Notes under the pieces: generated by a model | Told to the model about the DNA's origin: nothing | Database searches by the model: none | Seen by the model: only the letters and a program-made list of their open reading frames with translations | Assembly (NCBI GenBank): GCA_946491665.1 | Contig: CAMLYL010000008.1 | Location: 1 to 61,332 of the forward strand | Reading direction: 5' to 3' | DNA length: 61,332 bases | Origin: an uncultured Lachnospiraceae bacterium | GTDB taxonomy: Bacteria; Bacillota; Clostridia; Lachnospirales; Lachnospiraceae | Translations under genes and position numbers: made by a program | Shown: positions 1 to 8,925 of the stretch, one piece after another | How positions within the stretch are numbered: position 1 is the first letter of the stretch | Layout: each line of letters opens with the position of its first letter

Positions 1-271
1 GACATATTTTGACCGGCAGCTTCCGCGGATCATCGGGAAAATGCGAAGAGATGATATTCTGATGATTACAGCGGATCATGGCTGCGATCCGGGAACACCC
101 TCCACAGATCATTCCCGGGAATATACGCCGCTGATTGTATACGGAGAGTCGGTTCCTGCCGGATATAACTGGGGAACACGTTCTTCTTTTGCGGATATCG
201 GAGCTACGATTCTGTCTTATTTTAATGTGGAATCCCATATCAGCGGGACGCCCCTTGTTTTTGGAGAATAA
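1..271 (+). CDS. deoB: Phosphopentomutase DeoB, C-terminal fragment (5' end outside window)
   Basis: The reading frame is open from base 2 to a TAA at 269-271, so only about the last 90 residues are present. The motif ITADHGCDP followed by STDHSREYTPLIVY is the C-terminal metal-binding signature of phosphopentomutase (alkaline phosphatase superfamily), and GTRSSFADIGATI is also typical. The enzyme interconverts ribose-1-phosphate and ribose-5-phosphate (and the deoxy forms) in nucleoside salvage and needs manganese. The Asp and His residues of ADHGCD and DH are expected metal ligands. The start and promoter are upstream of the window. No strong terminator follows; the next promoter begins about 30 bases downstream. 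Confidence 0.93.
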   Translation, partial: TYFDRQLPRIIGKMRRDDILMITADHGCDPGTPSTDHSREYTPLIVYGESVPAGYNWGTRSSFADIGATILSYFNVESHISGTPLVFGE

Positions 272-300
272 CTGAGAGAGCCTGTTTCTGAAAACATTTC

Positions 301-329
301 TTGACAGGAGATTTCATCTGTTTTACACT
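301..329 (+). promoter_or_regulatory. Probable sigma-A promoter for prfC
   Basis: A perfect TTGACA (301-306) is followed after 17 bases by TACACT (324-329), four of six matches to the -10 consensus. It lies between deoB and prfC on the coding strand, giving prfC a leader of roughly 120 bases that contains the 49-base repeats. Start site not verified. Confidence 0.6.
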
Positions 330-357
330 TACGAAAGTATGTAATTTGCAGAGGAAG

Positions 358-455
358 CCCTCAAGAGGATATCTGCCGGGCAGAGAACAGCCCGGGAAAG
401 AGTAAACCCTCAGGAGGATACCTGACGGGCAGAAAGCAGCCCAAGAAGGAGGAAA
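358..455 (+). repeat. Two imperfect tandem copies of a 49-base unit in the prfC leader
   Basis: Copy one (358-406) and copy two (407-455) align without gaps over 49 bases. Both begin CCCTCARGAGGATA and share GGGCAGA-A-CAGCCC, which can fold as a small GGGC/GCCC hairpin. The end of copy two carries the AAGGAGG that serves as the ribosome binding site of prfC, while copy one has the weaker AAAGAGT at the same place. The duplication therefore looks like it arose from the ribosome-binding region itself. Whether it regulates translation is unknown. Confidence 0.7.
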
Positions 456-459
456 CATT

Positions 460-2049
460 TTGGCTCATATACAGAAAGAGATAGAGAAAAGAAGAACGTT
501 TGCGATTATTTCACATCCGGATGCCGGAAAAACCACTCTGACAGAAAAGTTTCTGCTCTACGGAGGCCAGATTAATCTGGCCGGTTCCGTAAAGGGGAAG
601 GCGACAGCGCGCCATGCGGTGTCTGACTGGATGGAGATTGAAAAACAGAGAGGTATTTCCGTTACTTCCTCTGTACTGCAGTTTGAGTATGGCGGATATT
701 GTATTAACATTCTGGATACGCCCGGACACCAGGACTTCTCAGAGGATACTTACCGTACCCTGATGGCGGCGGATTCGGCGGTAATGGTTATTGACGGTTC
801 CAAGGGCGTGGAGGCTCAGACCAGGAAACTGTTCAAGGTCTGCGTCATGCGCCATATTCCGATTTTTACCTTTATCAATAAGATGGACCGGGATGCCAAC
901 GATCCTTTTGATCTGGTGGATGAGATCGAGAAGGAGCTGGGCATTGCTGTGTGTCCCGTGAACTGGCCGATTGGTTCCGGAAAAAACTTCAAGGGTGTTT
1001 ATGACAGGAACACCAGAAAGGTTATGACATTTTCCGATACGTTAAAGGGAACCAAAGAGGGGCAGGAGCGGGAGTTCGATCTGGAGGATGCGGCTCTGAC
1101 AGAGGAGATTGGCGAGGAATTCCGCGATCAGCTTCTGGAGGAGATTGAACTTCTGGACGGAGCCAGCGCGGAGTTTGACATGGATCTGGTGTCAAAGGGA
1201 GAGCTTTCTCCCATGTTTTTCGGTTCGGCTCTTACCAACTTCGGCGTGGAAACCTTCCTGCAGCATTTCCTGCAGATGACATCATCGCCTCTTCCGAGAA
1301 AATCGGACAAGGGAGAGATCAGTCCTTTTTCGGAGGATTTCAGCGCCTTTGTATTTAAAATTCAGGCTAATATGAACAAGGCTCATCGTGACAGAATTGC
1401 ATTTATGAGGATCTGTTCCGGAAAGTTTGAAGCGGGCATGGAGGTATTTCATGTGCAGGGAAATAAAAAGATCAAGCTTTCCCAGCCGCAGCAGCTGATG
1501 GCTCAGGAACGGAAGATCATCGAGGAAGCCTATGCAGGGGACATTATCGGTGTGTTCGATCCCGGAATCTTTTCTATCGGAGATACGATTACAACGGCGA
1601 AGGAGAAGTTTGCTTTTGAGGGAATTCCGACCTTTGCTCCGGAACATTTTGCCAGAGTCCGTCAGATGGATACCATGAAGCGCAAGCAGTTTGTGAAGGG
1701 TATTACTCAGATCGCTCAGGAGGGCGCAATTCAGATCTTCCAGGAGTACAAAACCGGTATGGAGGAGATCATTGTAGGCGTGGTGGGCGTTCTGCAGTTT
1801 GATGTGCTGAAGTTCCGTCTGGAAAATGAATATAATGTGGATATCCGTCTGGAGAATCTGCCTTACGAGCATATCCGGTGGATTGAAAATAAGGATATTG
1901 ACCTGGATCACTTAAGCGGCACTTCGGATATGAAGAAGATCCGGGATCTGAAAGGAAATCCGCTGCTTCTGTTTGTTAATTCCTGGAGCGTCGGCATGAC
2001 GCTGGACCGCAATGAGGGACTGGTTCTTTCTGAATTCGGCCGGAACTGA
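460..2049 (+). CDS. prfC: Peptide chain release factor 3 (RF3), TTG start
   Basis: The 529-residue protein is the usual RF3 length. It is a translational GTPase that recycles RF1/RF2 from the ribosome after peptide release. The G1 loop is HPDAGKTT (residues 19-26), G3 is DTPGHQDF and G4 is NKMDRD. RF3 traits beyond EF-G include KGKATARHAVSDW and GISVTSS near the N-terminus and a C-terminal domain with GVVGVLQFDVLKFRLENEY. The start is TTG at 460, set by AAGGAGG at 446-452; no ATG near this position fits. The gene stands alone between deoB and a strong terminator, with its own promoter at 301-329. Confidence 0.96.
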   Translation: MAHIQKEIEKRRTFAIISHPDAGKTTLTEKFLLYGGQINLAGSVKGKATARHAVSDWMEIEKQRGISVTSSVLQFEYGGYCINILDTPGHQDFSEDTYRTLMAADSAVMVIDGSKGVEAQTRKLFKVCVMRHIPIFTFINKMDRDANDPFDLVDEIEKELGIAVCPVNWPIGSGKNFKGVYDRNTRKVMTFSDTLKGTKEGQEREFDLEDAALTEEIGEEFRDQLLEEIELLDGASAEFDMDLVSKGELSPMFFGSALTNFGVETFLQHFLQMTSSPLPRKSDKGEISPFSEDFSAFVFKIQANMNKAHRDRIAFMRICSGKFEAGMEVFHVQGNKKIKLSQPQQLMAQERKIIEEAYAGDIIGVFDPGIFSIGDTITTAKEKFAFEGIPTFAPEHFARVRQMDTMKRKQFVKGITQIAQEGAIQIFQEYKTGMEEIIVGVVGVLQFDVLKFRLENEYNVDIRLENLPYEHIRWIENKDIDLDHLSGTSDMKKIRDLKGNPLLLFVNSWSVGMTLDRNEGLVLSEFGRN

Positions 2050-2134
2050 CCGGCAGAGAGAAGCAGGGCGGCGCCTGACTTCCGGGATTTTCTGAAAATG
2101 CCGGAAGGAATTTCCGGCGATATGGTGAAAATTG

Positions 2135-2184
2135 AAAAGGGCCGGTCCGAAGGTTTGAGAAGAACCTCCGGACCGGCTCTTTTA
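2135..2184 (+). terminator. Rho-independent terminator after prfC
   Basis: A long stem pairs 2135-2155 with 2163-2183 (5' arm core GGGCCGGTCCG, 3' arm core CGGACCGGCTC) with one A/C mismatch and a 7-base loop, followed by a T run. The A run on the 5' side means it could also work on the opposite strand. A smaller perfect stem CCGGAA/TTCCGG sits just before it at 2101-2117. Confidence 0.9.
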
Positions 2185-2185
2185 T

Positions 2186-2405
2186 AAAAAATTCACAATG
2201 CTGTTCTTGCACCTTTCGGTGTCCTGTGATATAGTCTGAATAAACAGGAAGTTCATATTGTCTGTTATCTTTTTTCGTGTATTTCAGTAAGCAGGCGGTG
2301 TCCCGAAGCGGCGGGACGGCGCGGCGCGGTTCTCCTGTTTGTTATCAGATTTTTTTTGCGAACGGGGGGATGCCTTTGCGGCAGGACAGAAAATGAAAAA
2401 CAGGA
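2186..2405 (+). other. Intergenic region before recA with possible small structured RNA
   Basis: No protein gene is visible. A possible promoter TTGCAC (2207-2212), 17 bases, TATAGT (2230-2235) precedes a stretch that can close on itself: AAACAGGA (2242-2249) pairs with TCCTGTTT (2333-2340). Inside is a GC-rich hairpin GTCCCG/CGGGAC (2300-2317), and a run of eight T residues ends at 2357. This could be a roughly 115-base RNA or only the distal recA control region. I cannot match it to a known RNA family. Confidence 0.25.
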
Positions 2406-2434
2406 TTGACTTTTTTGAGGAACTATATTAATAT
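2406..2434 (+). promoter_or_regulatory. recA promoter
   Basis: TTGACT (2406-2411), a 17-base spacer and TAATAT (2429-2434) form a sigma-A-type promoter immediately before the LexA box at 2448-2461 and 44 bases before the recA start codon. The LexA box covers the expected transcription start, a position where a bound repressor would block initiation. Confidence 0.65.
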
Positions 2435-2447
2435 ATTACCAGAAATA

Positions 2448-2461
2448 CGAACATAAGTTCG
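2448..2461 (+). promoter_or_regulatory. LexA (DinR) box, SOS operator of recA
   Basis: CGAACATAAGTTCG fits the Gram-positive LexA operator, CGAAC-N4-GTTCG, with both half sites intact. Binding here would repress recA until RecA-stimulated LexA self-cleavage after DNA damage. No lexA gene lies in the window. Confidence 0.85.
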
Positions 2462-2477
2462 TTTGAGGAGATGAATT

Positions 2478-3587
2478 ATGGCAAAGGAAGTTAAGGATTC
2501 AAAGGCAGATAAAAAAGCAGATAAATTAAAGGCTCTGGATGCGGCGATCGCTCAGATTGAAAAACAGTACGGCAAGGGTTCCGTTATGAAGCTGGGAGAT
2601 CCGAATATCCATATGCAGGTGGAGACCATTCCCACAGGCTGTCTGAGCCTGGATATTGCGCTCGGTCTGGGCGGTATTCCCAAGGGACGTATCGTGGAGG
2701 TGTACGGTCCGGAGTCCAGCGGTAAGACGACAGTAGCTCTTCACATGGTTGCAGAGGTGCAGAAACGGGGCGGTATTGCCGGTTTTATTGATGCGGAGCA
2801 TGCGCTTGATCCGGTTTATGCCCGCAACATTGGTGTGGATATTGATAATCTTTACATTTCTCAGCCGGATAATGGAGAACAGGCCCTGGAGATTACAGAG
2901 ACTATGGTGCGTTCCGGCGCTGTAGATATCGTGATTGTGGATTCTGTGGCGGCTCTGGTTCCCAAGGCGGAGATTGAGGGCGAGATGGGAGACTCTCATG
3001 TGGGACTGCAGGCGCGGCTGATGTCACAGGCCCTGCGGAAACTGACAGCGGTGATCAGCAGATCCAACTGTATAGTGATCTTTATTAATCAGCTTCGGGA
3101 GAAAGTGGGCGTGATGTTCGGCAATCCGGAGACGACAACCGGCGGGCGGGCTCTGAAGTTCTACGCATCCATTCGTATGGATGTGCGCCGTGCCGAGGCT
3201 GTGAAGCAGGGCGGAGAGGTGATCGGCAACCATACCAAGGTCAAGGTTGTGAAGAACAAGATTGCGCCTCCTTTTAAGACTGCCGAGTTTGATATTATGT
3301 TTGGAAAGGGTATTTCCAGAGAGGGGGATATTCTGGATCTGGCTGCCGGTCTGGATATTGTGAACAAATCCGGCGCCTGGTATGCATATAATGGAGAGAA
3401 GATCGGACAGGGCAGAGAGAATGCCAAGAATTATCTGGCAGAGCATCCGGATGTCTGCGCAGAGGTAGAGCAGAAGGTCCGGGATTATTATGATCTGGAT
3501 GGCAAACGCGCACTGGAAGAGGCTGAGGAGAAAGCCAGAGCCGAGGCCGAAAAGGGAATGAATATTATTGATCTTGAGAATGAGTAG
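2478..3587 (+). CDS. recA: Recombinase A
   Basis: RecA forms ATP-dependent filaments on single-stranded DNA, performs strand exchange and stimulates LexA cleavage. At 369 residues the length is normal. The Walker A loop is GPESSGKT (residues 77-84); the Walker B region reads [15 protein letters not shown], followed by loop L1 and [20 protein letters not shown] (loop L2). The N-terminus has a Lys/Asp-rich extension before [17 protein letters not shown], and the C-terminal tail is acidic, as usual. The ATG at 2478 follows GAGGAG at 2465-2470. It is controlled by the promoter and LexA box just upstream and is followed 9 bases later by recX. Confidence 0.98.
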   Translation: MAKEVKDSKADKKADKLKALDAAIAQIEKQYGKGSVMKLGDPNIHMQVETIPTGCLSLDIALGLGGIPKGRIVEVYGPESSGKTTVALHMVAEVQKRGGIAGFIDAEHALDPVYARNIGVDIDNLYISQPDNGEQALEITETMVRSGAVDIVIVDSVAALVPKAEIEGEMGDSHVGLQARLMSQALRKLTAVISRSNCIVIFINQLREKVGVMFGNPETTTGGRALKFYASIRMDVRRAEAVKQGGEVIGNHTKVKVVKNKIAPPFKTAEFDIMFGKGISREGDILDLAAGLDIVNKSGAWYAYNGEKIGQGRENAKNYLAEHPDVCAEVEQKVRDYYDLDGKRALEEAEEKARAEAEKGMNIIDLENE

Positions 3588-3596
3588 TGTGATTTG

Positions 3597-4196
3597 ATGC
3601 AGATACTGGAGATTACAAAAGAGAAGAAGGGGAAGATACTGGTTCACACCGATGGTGTGGACTGTTTTCCCCTTTATGAGAAAGAAGCGGACGCCTGGGG
3701 GATCAGAGAGGGCGCAGAGCTTTCCCGGGAGAAATGGGAAGAACTCTGCAGTGAAATATTGAAAAAGCGCGTGATCCGGCGGGCCATGTTTCTGCTGCAG
3801 CAGATGGACCGGACAGAATCACAGCTTCGCAGAAAGCTGGCCGAGGGACATTATCCGGAAGAACTGATAGATGAAGCGGTAGCCTATGTGGAGTCCTGGC
3901 ATTATATTGATGATTTCCGCTATGCATGTACTTATATTCGCTGTCATCAGGCAGAAAAAAGCCGGATTCAGCTGAAACTGGCGCTGGTGAAAAGGGGTGT
4001 GCCCTCAGAGTTGATTGACCGGGCTTTTGAGGAAGAGTATGCGGATAATGAGGAGGAACTGATTGCGAAGCTTCTCGAAAAAAAGCATTATGATCCGGAA
4101 CAGATGGATCAGAAAGAGAAGTATAAAATCTGTCAGTTCCTGCTGCGGAAGGGTTTTTCGATTTCGAAGATAAAAAGACAGATGGACTTGACATAG
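3597..4196 (+). CDS. recX: Regulatory protein RecX
   Basis: RecX binds RecA filaments and modulates recombinase activity. The protein has about 199 residues and shows the three-helix RecX repeats: RRAMFLLQQMDRTESQLRRKL, then DEAVAYVESWHYIDDFRYAC, then a third repeat ending in GFSISKIKRQMD near the C-terminus. The start is ATG 3597; a TTG three bases earlier is in the same frame. The gene lies 9 bases after recA and is presumably cotranscribed and SOS-induced with it, the common arrangement in Firmicutes. Its last codons overlap the -35 box of the rny promoter. Confidence 0.9.
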   Translation: MQILEITKEKKGKILVHTDGVDCFPLYEKEADAWGIREGAELSREKWEELCSEILKKRVIRRAMFLLQQMDRTESQLRRKLAEGHYPEELIDEAVAYVESWHYIDDFRYACTYIRCHQAEKSRIQLKLALVKRGVPSELIDRAFEEEYADNEEELIAKLLEKKHYDPEQMDQKEKYKICQFLLRKGFSISKIKRQMDLT

Positions 4197-4216
4197 TCTT
4201 TAAAAAAGTATAAAAT
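4188..4216 (+). promoter_or_regulatory. Strong promoter for rny, overlapping the recX stop
   Basis: TTGACA (4188-4193), a 17-base spacer and TAAAAT (4211-4216) make a near-consensus sigma-A promoter. The -35 box lies in the last codons of recX, whose TAG is at 4194-4196. It gives rny a leader of about 100 bases. Confidence 0.8.
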
Positions 4217-4324
4217 TTAATAGTTGTAGTTTATGACATAATCATTTATTGTGCGGCTGCATCCGGCAGCTGTGGCAGTTCATTTGTTATATGTACAATA
4301 AAACTAAATAAGGAGGTGGCTCCT

Positions 4325-5872
4325 GTGGTGCAGATTATCATAGCGGTAGCAATTACTGCTGTGGTCGCTGTTATCATCACCTATATGGTGTCTCAGAAAC
4401 GATTCCAGAAGAACACGGATGAGAAGATCGGAAGTGCGGAGGATCGTGCGAGAGCCATTATTGATGAGGCTGTGAAGGCTGCTGAAACCAAAAAGCGGGA
4501 GGCCCTGCTCGAAGTCAAGGAAGAGTCGATTAAGACAAAGAACGAACTGGACAGAGAGATCAAGGACCGAAGAGCTGAGATTCAGCGGAACGAGAGGCGC
4601 GTCGAGCAGAAGGAAGCGAATCTGGATAAGAAGCTGGAATCGATCGAACGCCGTGAACAGAGCTTTGCAGCCAAGGAAGAGGATATCAAGCGGCAGAGAG
4701 CAGAAGTTGCGAAGTTAAATGAGGAACGCATACAGGAACTGGAAAGGATTTCAGGACTCACCTCTGAACAGGCAAAAGAATATCTCTTAAAAACTGTTGA
4801 AGAAGATGTAAAGCTTGATACGGCGAAACTGATCAAGGAAATGGAGACCAGAGCAAAGGAGGAAGCTTCCAAGAAGGCCAAGGAGTATGTGGTCAACGCC
4901 ATTCAGAAATGTGCGGCTGATCATGTGGCCGAGACAACAATTTCTGTTGTACAGCTTCCGAATGATGAGATGAAAGGACGTATTATCGGCCGGGAGGGAC
5001 GGAATATCCGAACTCTTGAGACCATGACCGGCGTTGATCTGATTATTGATGATACGCCGGAAGCCGTGATATTGTCCGGCTTTGATCCCATTCGCCGTGA
5101 GGTTGCGCGTATTGCGCTTGAGAAGTTAATTGTGGATGGACGTATTCACCCTGCCAGAATCGAGGAGATGGTAGAGAAAGCTCAGAAGGAAGTGGAGAGT
5201 ATGATCCGCGAGGAGGGCGAGGCTGCCACTCTGGAAGTGGGTGTACACGGAATTCATCCCGAGCTGGTTCGTCTGCTGGGACGTATGAAGTTCCGTACCA
5301 GCTATGGCCAGAATGCGCTGAAACATTCTATCGAAGTGGCGCAGATTGCAGGTCTTCTGGCAGCAGAGATCGGTGTGGATGTGCGGGTGGCAAAACGTGC
5401 GGGTCTGCTGCATGATATCGGAAAGGCTGTGGATCATGAGATGGAAGGATCTCATATTCAGCTGGGCGTGGCTCTTTGCAGAAAGTACAAAGAGTCCGGT
5501 ACGGTGATTAATGCGGTGGAGGCTCATCACGGAGATGTGGAGCCGCAGACTCTGATTGCGTGTCTGGTGCAGGCAGCCGATACCATTTCGGCAGCCCGGC
5601 CGGGAGCAAGACGGGAGACGCTGGAAACATATTCAAACAGATTAAAGAAGTTGGAAGACATAACAAACAGTTTCAAGGGAGTAGACAAATCTTTTGCAGT
5701 TCAGGCGGGCAGAGAGGTTCGTATTATGGTGGTTCCTGAACAGGTAAGCGATGCTGATATGATACTGATGGCCAGAGACATTTCAAAGCAGATCGAAGCT
5801 GAGTTGGAATATCCGGGTCAGATCAAGGTAAATGTAATTCGTGAAAGCCGTGTTACAGATTATGCAAAGTAA
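4325..5872 (+). CDS. rny: Ribonuclease Y
   Basis: RNase Y is the membrane-anchored endoribonuclease that starts mRNA decay in many Firmicutes. The order of domains is as in the family: an N-terminal transmembrane helix ([19 protein letters not shown]), a long charged coiled coil to about residue 200, a KH domain with [15 protein letters not shown], and an HD domain with [10 protein letters not shown] (metal His/Asp near residue 363). The start needs care. The frame opens at GTG 4316, but that codon overlaps the ribosome binding site AGGAGGT (4311-4317). GTG 4325 (7 bases away) or GTG 4328 is therefore the likely start, giving about 515 residues. The gene is driven by the promoter at 4188-4216 and ends before a hairpin. 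Confidence 0.95.
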   Translation: MVQIIIAVAITAVVAVIITYMVSQKRFQKNTDEKIGSAEDRARAIIDEAVKAAETKKREALLEVKEESIKTKNELDREIKDRRAEIQRNERRVEQKEANLDKKLESIERREQSFAAKEEDIKRQRAEVAKLNEERIQELERISGLTSEQAKEYLLKTVEEDVKLDTAKLIKEMETRAKEEASKKAKEYVVNAIQKCAADHVAETTISVVQLPNDEMKGRIIGREGRNIRTLETMTGVDLIIDDTPEAVILSGFDPIRREVARIALEKLIVDGRIHPARIEEMVEKAQKEVESMIREEGEAATLEVGVHGIHPELVRLLGRMKFRTSYGQNALKHSIEVAQIAGLLAAEIGVDVRVAKRAGLLHDIGKAVDHEMEGSHIQLGVALCRKYKESGTVINAVEAHHGDVEPQTLIACLVQAADTISAARPGARRETLETYSNRLKKLEDITNSFKGVDKSFAVQAGREVRIMVVPEQVSDADMILMARDISKQIEAELEYPGQIKVNVIRESRVTDYAK

Positions 5873-5912
5873 TTGCGGCAGCCATAATAGACAGTTCGTA
5901 TGATGGACAGAT

Positions 5913-5949
5913 CCCCGTAGATTCTCTCAGGAGAGTTTACGGGGTTTCT
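5913..5949 (+). terminator. Probable terminator after rny
   Basis: CCCCGTAG at 5913-5920 can pair with TTACGGGG at 5937-5944, with an inner CTCTC/GAGAG stem, followed by a short T run. The T run is weak, so read-through into exoA is possible. Confidence 0.55.
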
Positions 5950-5985
5950 AAGTACAGAGTCACCCGAATGAGAACAGGAACAGGT

Positions 5986-6741
5986 ATGAAGCTGATATCA
6001 TGGAATGTAAATGGCCTTCGGGCCTGCGTCCAGAAAGGATTTCTGGATTATTTTAAGGAGGCGGACGCGGATATTTTCTGCGTACAGGAGACCAAACTTC
6101 AGGCAGGACAGATTGATCTTGACCTGGAGGGCTATGAACAATATTGGAATTATGCTGTCAGAAAGGGATATTCCGGAACGGCAGTTTTTACAAAAGAGAA
6201 GCCGGTGGATGTATTTTATGGAATCGGCATAGAAGAGCATGACCAGGAGGGGAGAGTGATCACCCTGGAGTATGTGAAGTTTTATTTTGTGACAGTATAT
6301 GTCCCAAATTCTCAGAATGAGCTGGCCAGGCTGGATTATCGGATGAAGTGGGAGGATGATTTCCTTGGATATATTAAGTCGCTGGAGAAGAAGAAACCGG
6401 TGATTTATGCCGGAGATCTGAATGTGGCTCACCAGGAAATTGATCTGAAAAATCCGAAAACCAACCGCAGAAATGCCGGATTTACGGATGAAGAGCGCGG
6501 GAAGATGACAAATGTCCTGGAAAGTGGTATGATAGACACGTATCGGTATTTTTATCCGGATCAGACCGGAGTGTATTCCTGGTGGTCTTATCGGTTTAAG
6601 GCGAGAGAAAAGAATGCGGGATGGCGTATCGATTATTTTATTGTGTCGGAGAGCCTGCGTGATTCTCTTGTATCTGCGGATATTCATACAGATATTATGG
6701 GATCAGACCACTGCCCGGTAGAATTGGTAATTGATTTGTAG
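5986..6741 (+). CDS. exoA: Exodeoxyribonuclease III / AP endonuclease
   Basis: This 251-residue enzyme of the endonuclease/exonuclease/phosphatase fold cuts DNA at abasic sites in base-excision repair. Motifs in order are MKLISWNVNGLRA (Asn metal region), FCVQETKLQ (catalytic Glu), TVYVPNS, YAGDLNVAHQEIDLKNP (Asp and Asn), TGVYSWWSYRF and the final GSDHCPVEL (Asp-His). The ATG at 5986 is chosen over an upstream in-frame ATG at 5968: the 5986 codon follows AGGAACAGG and begins exactly at the conserved MKLISWNVNG. It is followed 14 bases later by lepB, so the two may be cotranscribed. Confidence 0.95.
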   Translation: MKLISWNVNGLRACVQKGFLDYFKEADADIFCVQETKLQAGQIDLDLEGYEQYWNYAVRKGYSGTAVFTKEKPVDVFYGIGIEEHDQEGRVITLEYVKFYFVTVYVPNSQNELARLDYRMKWEDDFLGYIKSLEKKKPVIYAGDLNVAHQEIDLKNPKTNRRNAGFTDEERGKMTNVLESGMIDTYRYFYPDQTGVYSWWSYRFKAREKNAGWRIDYFIVSESLRDSLVSADIHTDIMGSDHCPVELVIDL

Positions 6742-6755
6742 GACAGAGGAGTAGT

Positions 6756-7412
6756 ATGGCAATATATGAAAAAAAAGAACCTCAGACTCTGAGGCGGAGA
6801 CGGGAAGAAGAAAAGAAAAAATCAACCCGGAAAGAGATTTTCAGCTGGATCCGCATGTTTGTGATTGTGATTGCAGTGGTATTTGTTACTCTGCGTTTTG
6901 TAATTATCAATGCGGTAATTCCCTCCGGATCCATGGAGACTACGATTATGACGAAGGACAGACTGATCGGTTTCCGGTTTTCCTATTGGTTTGACGATCC
7001 GGAGCGTGGAGATATTATTCTTTTCGACTATCCGCTGGATGAGAGCCAGACCTATATTAAGCGTGTGATCGGGCTTCCGGGGGAGACGGTTGATATTATA
7101 GACGGCAGGATTTATATTAATGGCAGCGACACTCCGCTGGAGGAGAATTATCTTCCGGAAGAATGGTGGTGGGAGAATGACGGCTACCATCTGGAAGTGC
7201 CGGAAGACTGCTATTTTGTAATGGGTGACAACAGAAATGATTCTGCCGATGGCCGGGTATGGCCGGAATATGCGCTGCAGGCAGGACTGGCATCCACAGA
7301 AGAAGAGGCTGAAAGCTATCATTTCGTAGAACGGGATGAGATCAAGGGAAAGGCAATATTTACATATTTCAGACATCTGAAGCTGCTGGTGAATACAGCG
7401 GATTATGAATGA
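6756..7412 (+). CDS. lepB: Type I signal peptidase
   Basis: Signal peptidase I removes signal peptides from secreted proteins at the outer face of the membrane. The protein has 218 residues: a charged cytoplasmic N-terminus, one transmembrane helix (about residues 31-52, MFVIVIAVVFVTLRFVIINA), then box B SGSMETT with the catalytic Ser at residue 59 and box D YIKRVIGLPGE with the general-base Lys at residue 102. Box E is GDNRNDSADGR. The single N-terminal membrane segment is the Gram-positive SipS type. The ATG at 6756 follows AGGAG. A 7-bp hairpin (7433-7455) and an 18-base perfect palindrome CCGGAACAGCTGTTCCGG (7464-7481) lie between it and the next gene. Confidence 0.95.
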   Translation: MAIYEKKEPQTLRRRREEEKKKSTRKEIFSWIRMFVIVIAVVFVTLRFVIINAVIPSGSMETTIMTKDRLIGFRFSYWFDDPERGDIILFDYPLDESQTYIKRVIGLPGETVDIIDGRIYINGSDTPLEENYLPEEWWWENDGYHLEVPEDCYFVMGDNRNDSADGRVWPEYALQAGLASTEEEAESYHFVERDEIKGKAIFTYFRHLKLLVNTADYE

Positions 7413-7499
7413 CAGTAAACATCTGAGATGACTTCCGCTTTTTCGGACAGCGGAAATCGAGGGCCGGAACAGCTGTTCCGGAATTATGAAAGAAAGGAA

Positions 7500-8300
7500 A
7501 TGCAAGAGATGGAGACACAGGAAACAATGGAGGTTCAGGAAGCAATGGAGACACAGGAGACGGCAGTTCAGGAGCCGGAGACAGTTCAGAAGGAGTCTGA
7601 GGAGAAGGAGACTACCATGCAGGACATGGAGAAAGAGCTTGAGGAGTCCTACAAGATGATGGGCGACGGTGAGCATGATACCGATACACTGCTGGCATGG
7701 AAGAAGATCCAGGAGCTGTATGAGGCAAAGGCGGATCTTACCGTTGAGATTACAGGTATTGTCAACAAAGGGGCGATTGCTCTGGTGGAGGGAATCCGCG
7801 GTTTTATTCCGGTGTCAAGACTGAGCCTGGAGCGAGTGGAAGATCTGAATGAATGGCTTGGCAGAGAAGTGCGCGTTCGCATTATCACGGCAGATCAGGA
7901 AAAGGATAAACTGGTTCTTTCTGCCCGTGAGATTCTGAGAGAAGAGAAGGCTGCGGCAAAGCAGCTGAAGATATCTTCTATTCAGGTGGGCAGCGTCTTT
8001 ACCGGAAAAGTGGACAGCATTCAGCCTTACGGCGCATTTGTGGATCTGGGAGACGGCGTCTCCGGTCTGGTTCATATTTCACAGATTTCCACAGAGCGGA
8101 TCAAACATCCTTCTGTTGTGCTTCAGGAAGGCCAGGAGGTTCAGGTAAAGGTGATCGGCAAACAGGACGGAAAGCTGAAACTGAGCATGAAGGCTCTGAT
8201 GGAAGAAAAGAAGAAGGAAGAGGAAGAGAAGGTTGTGATTCCGAAAGCGGAGTCTATCGGGACATCTATGGGAGATCTGCTGAAGAATCTGAAGTTTTAG
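7500..8300 (+). CDS. Protein with two S1 RNA-binding domains (RpsA-like)
   Basis: After a Glu/Gln/Thr-rich low-complexity N-terminus with repeated ETQE/VQE units, the protein has two S1 domains. The first contains VEITGIVNKGAIALVEGIRG and FIPVSRLS. The second, VFTGKVDSIQPYGAFVDLGD followed by GVSGLVHISQIS, is a textbook S1 motif. A Lys/Glu-rich linker precedes the end GTSMGDLLKNLKF. It resembles the short S1-like proteins of Firmicutes, which bind RNA and may act at the ribosome, but it is too short to be a full six-domain S1. The ATG at 7500 is preferred because GAAAGGA precedes it; the frame extends upstream without a ribosome binding site. Confidence 0.85.
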   Translation: MQEMETQETMEVQEAMETQETAVQEPETVQKESEEKETTMQDMEKELEESYKMMGDGEHDTDTLLAWKKIQELYEAKADLTVEITGIVNKGAIALVEGIRGFIPVSRLSLERVEDLNEWLGREVRVRIITADQEKDKLVLSAREILREEKAAAKQLKISSIQVGSVFTGKVDSIQPYGAFVDLGDGVSGLVHISQISTERIKHPSVVLQEGQEVQVKVIGKQDGKLKLSMKALMEEKKKEEEEKVVIPKAESIGTSMGDLLKNLKF

Positions 8301-8398
8301 AGACAGCGGACCGTACAGAGAGTGAATCGTAATCTTTAGCAGGACAGGCGGGGATTCTGACTGAAACAAATTCTTAGAGTGAAAGGCGGCAGGCGTTT

Positions 8399-8872
8399 AT
8401 GGCTGCAAATAAAATTGTACGTGAGCAGGGGAAATATCTTGATGTTACCCCGTTCCACGGAAAGTACTGTACGATTAATATGCTTGGACAGGATGTGGGA
8501 TATGCCCGTGTGGGCATTATTTCCTCCGGAAAGGATTTTATTCTGTTTCAGTTCCGCGGCAAACGCGGGCTGGCGGCAAAGGCTTTTGTTAAGGATATTA
8601 CTGAAGTGAAAATATCAGAGCGCGCGCTGAAGAAAGAGACGGAGCTCGTTGTGGAGGAATGGGACGAAGATGTGAATCCGTTCTGTTATTTTGTGGGAGA
8701 GCGGTGCGATATACACATGCATCAGACCAGAATGTTCGAGGCTACTCCGGGATTTTTCAAGGCGAAGATTTTGTATGTGGACAATCAGAATCAGCTGATC
8801 CGAATCAAAGAAAACAGTAAACAGTTCAATGTGCAGATTCCTATGATCTGCGGTATTATGGAGAGTTCCTGA
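8399..8872 (+). CDS. Conserved-looking protein of unknown function, 157 residues
   Basis: I do not recognise this gene. It is a soluble, mixed alpha/beta-looking protein with no signal peptide or membrane segment. It has a basic stretch FRGKRGLAAKAFVKD near residue 55 and a His/Cys-containing part RCDIHMHQTRMFEATPGFF near residue 102. The strand-rich pattern (YCTINMLGQDVGYARVGII, KILYVDNQNQLIRI) suggests a small beta-barrel fold, but no family can be named. AAAGGCGG before ATG 8399 is a reasonable ribosome binding site, and coding bias matches the neighbours, so it is very likely a real gene. It sits between the S1-domain gene and the SseB-like gene on the same strand. Confidence 0.75.
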   Translation: MAANKIVREQGKYLDVTPFHGKYCTINMLGQDVGYARVGIISSGKDFILFQFRGKRGLAAKAFVKDITEVKISERALKKETELVVEEWDEDVNPFCYFVGERCDIHMHQTRMFEATPGFFKAKILYVDNQNQLIRIKENSKQFNVQIPMICGIMESS

Positions 8873-8925
8873 GACCGGGGCGCATAGGCGGAAGACAGAA
8901 TATTTAGAGACTCAGAGGAAGACAG

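Noticed and set aside
300..459. T-box or other known riboswitch in the prfC leader
   Set aside because: No T-box antiterminator word and no terminator are present; the structure is explained by a simple tandem duplication.
7464..7481. 18-base perfect palindrome before the S1-domain gene as an operator
   Set aside because: It lies inside the presumed transcript with no promoter beside it; an RNA hairpin is as likely, so no operator is claimed.
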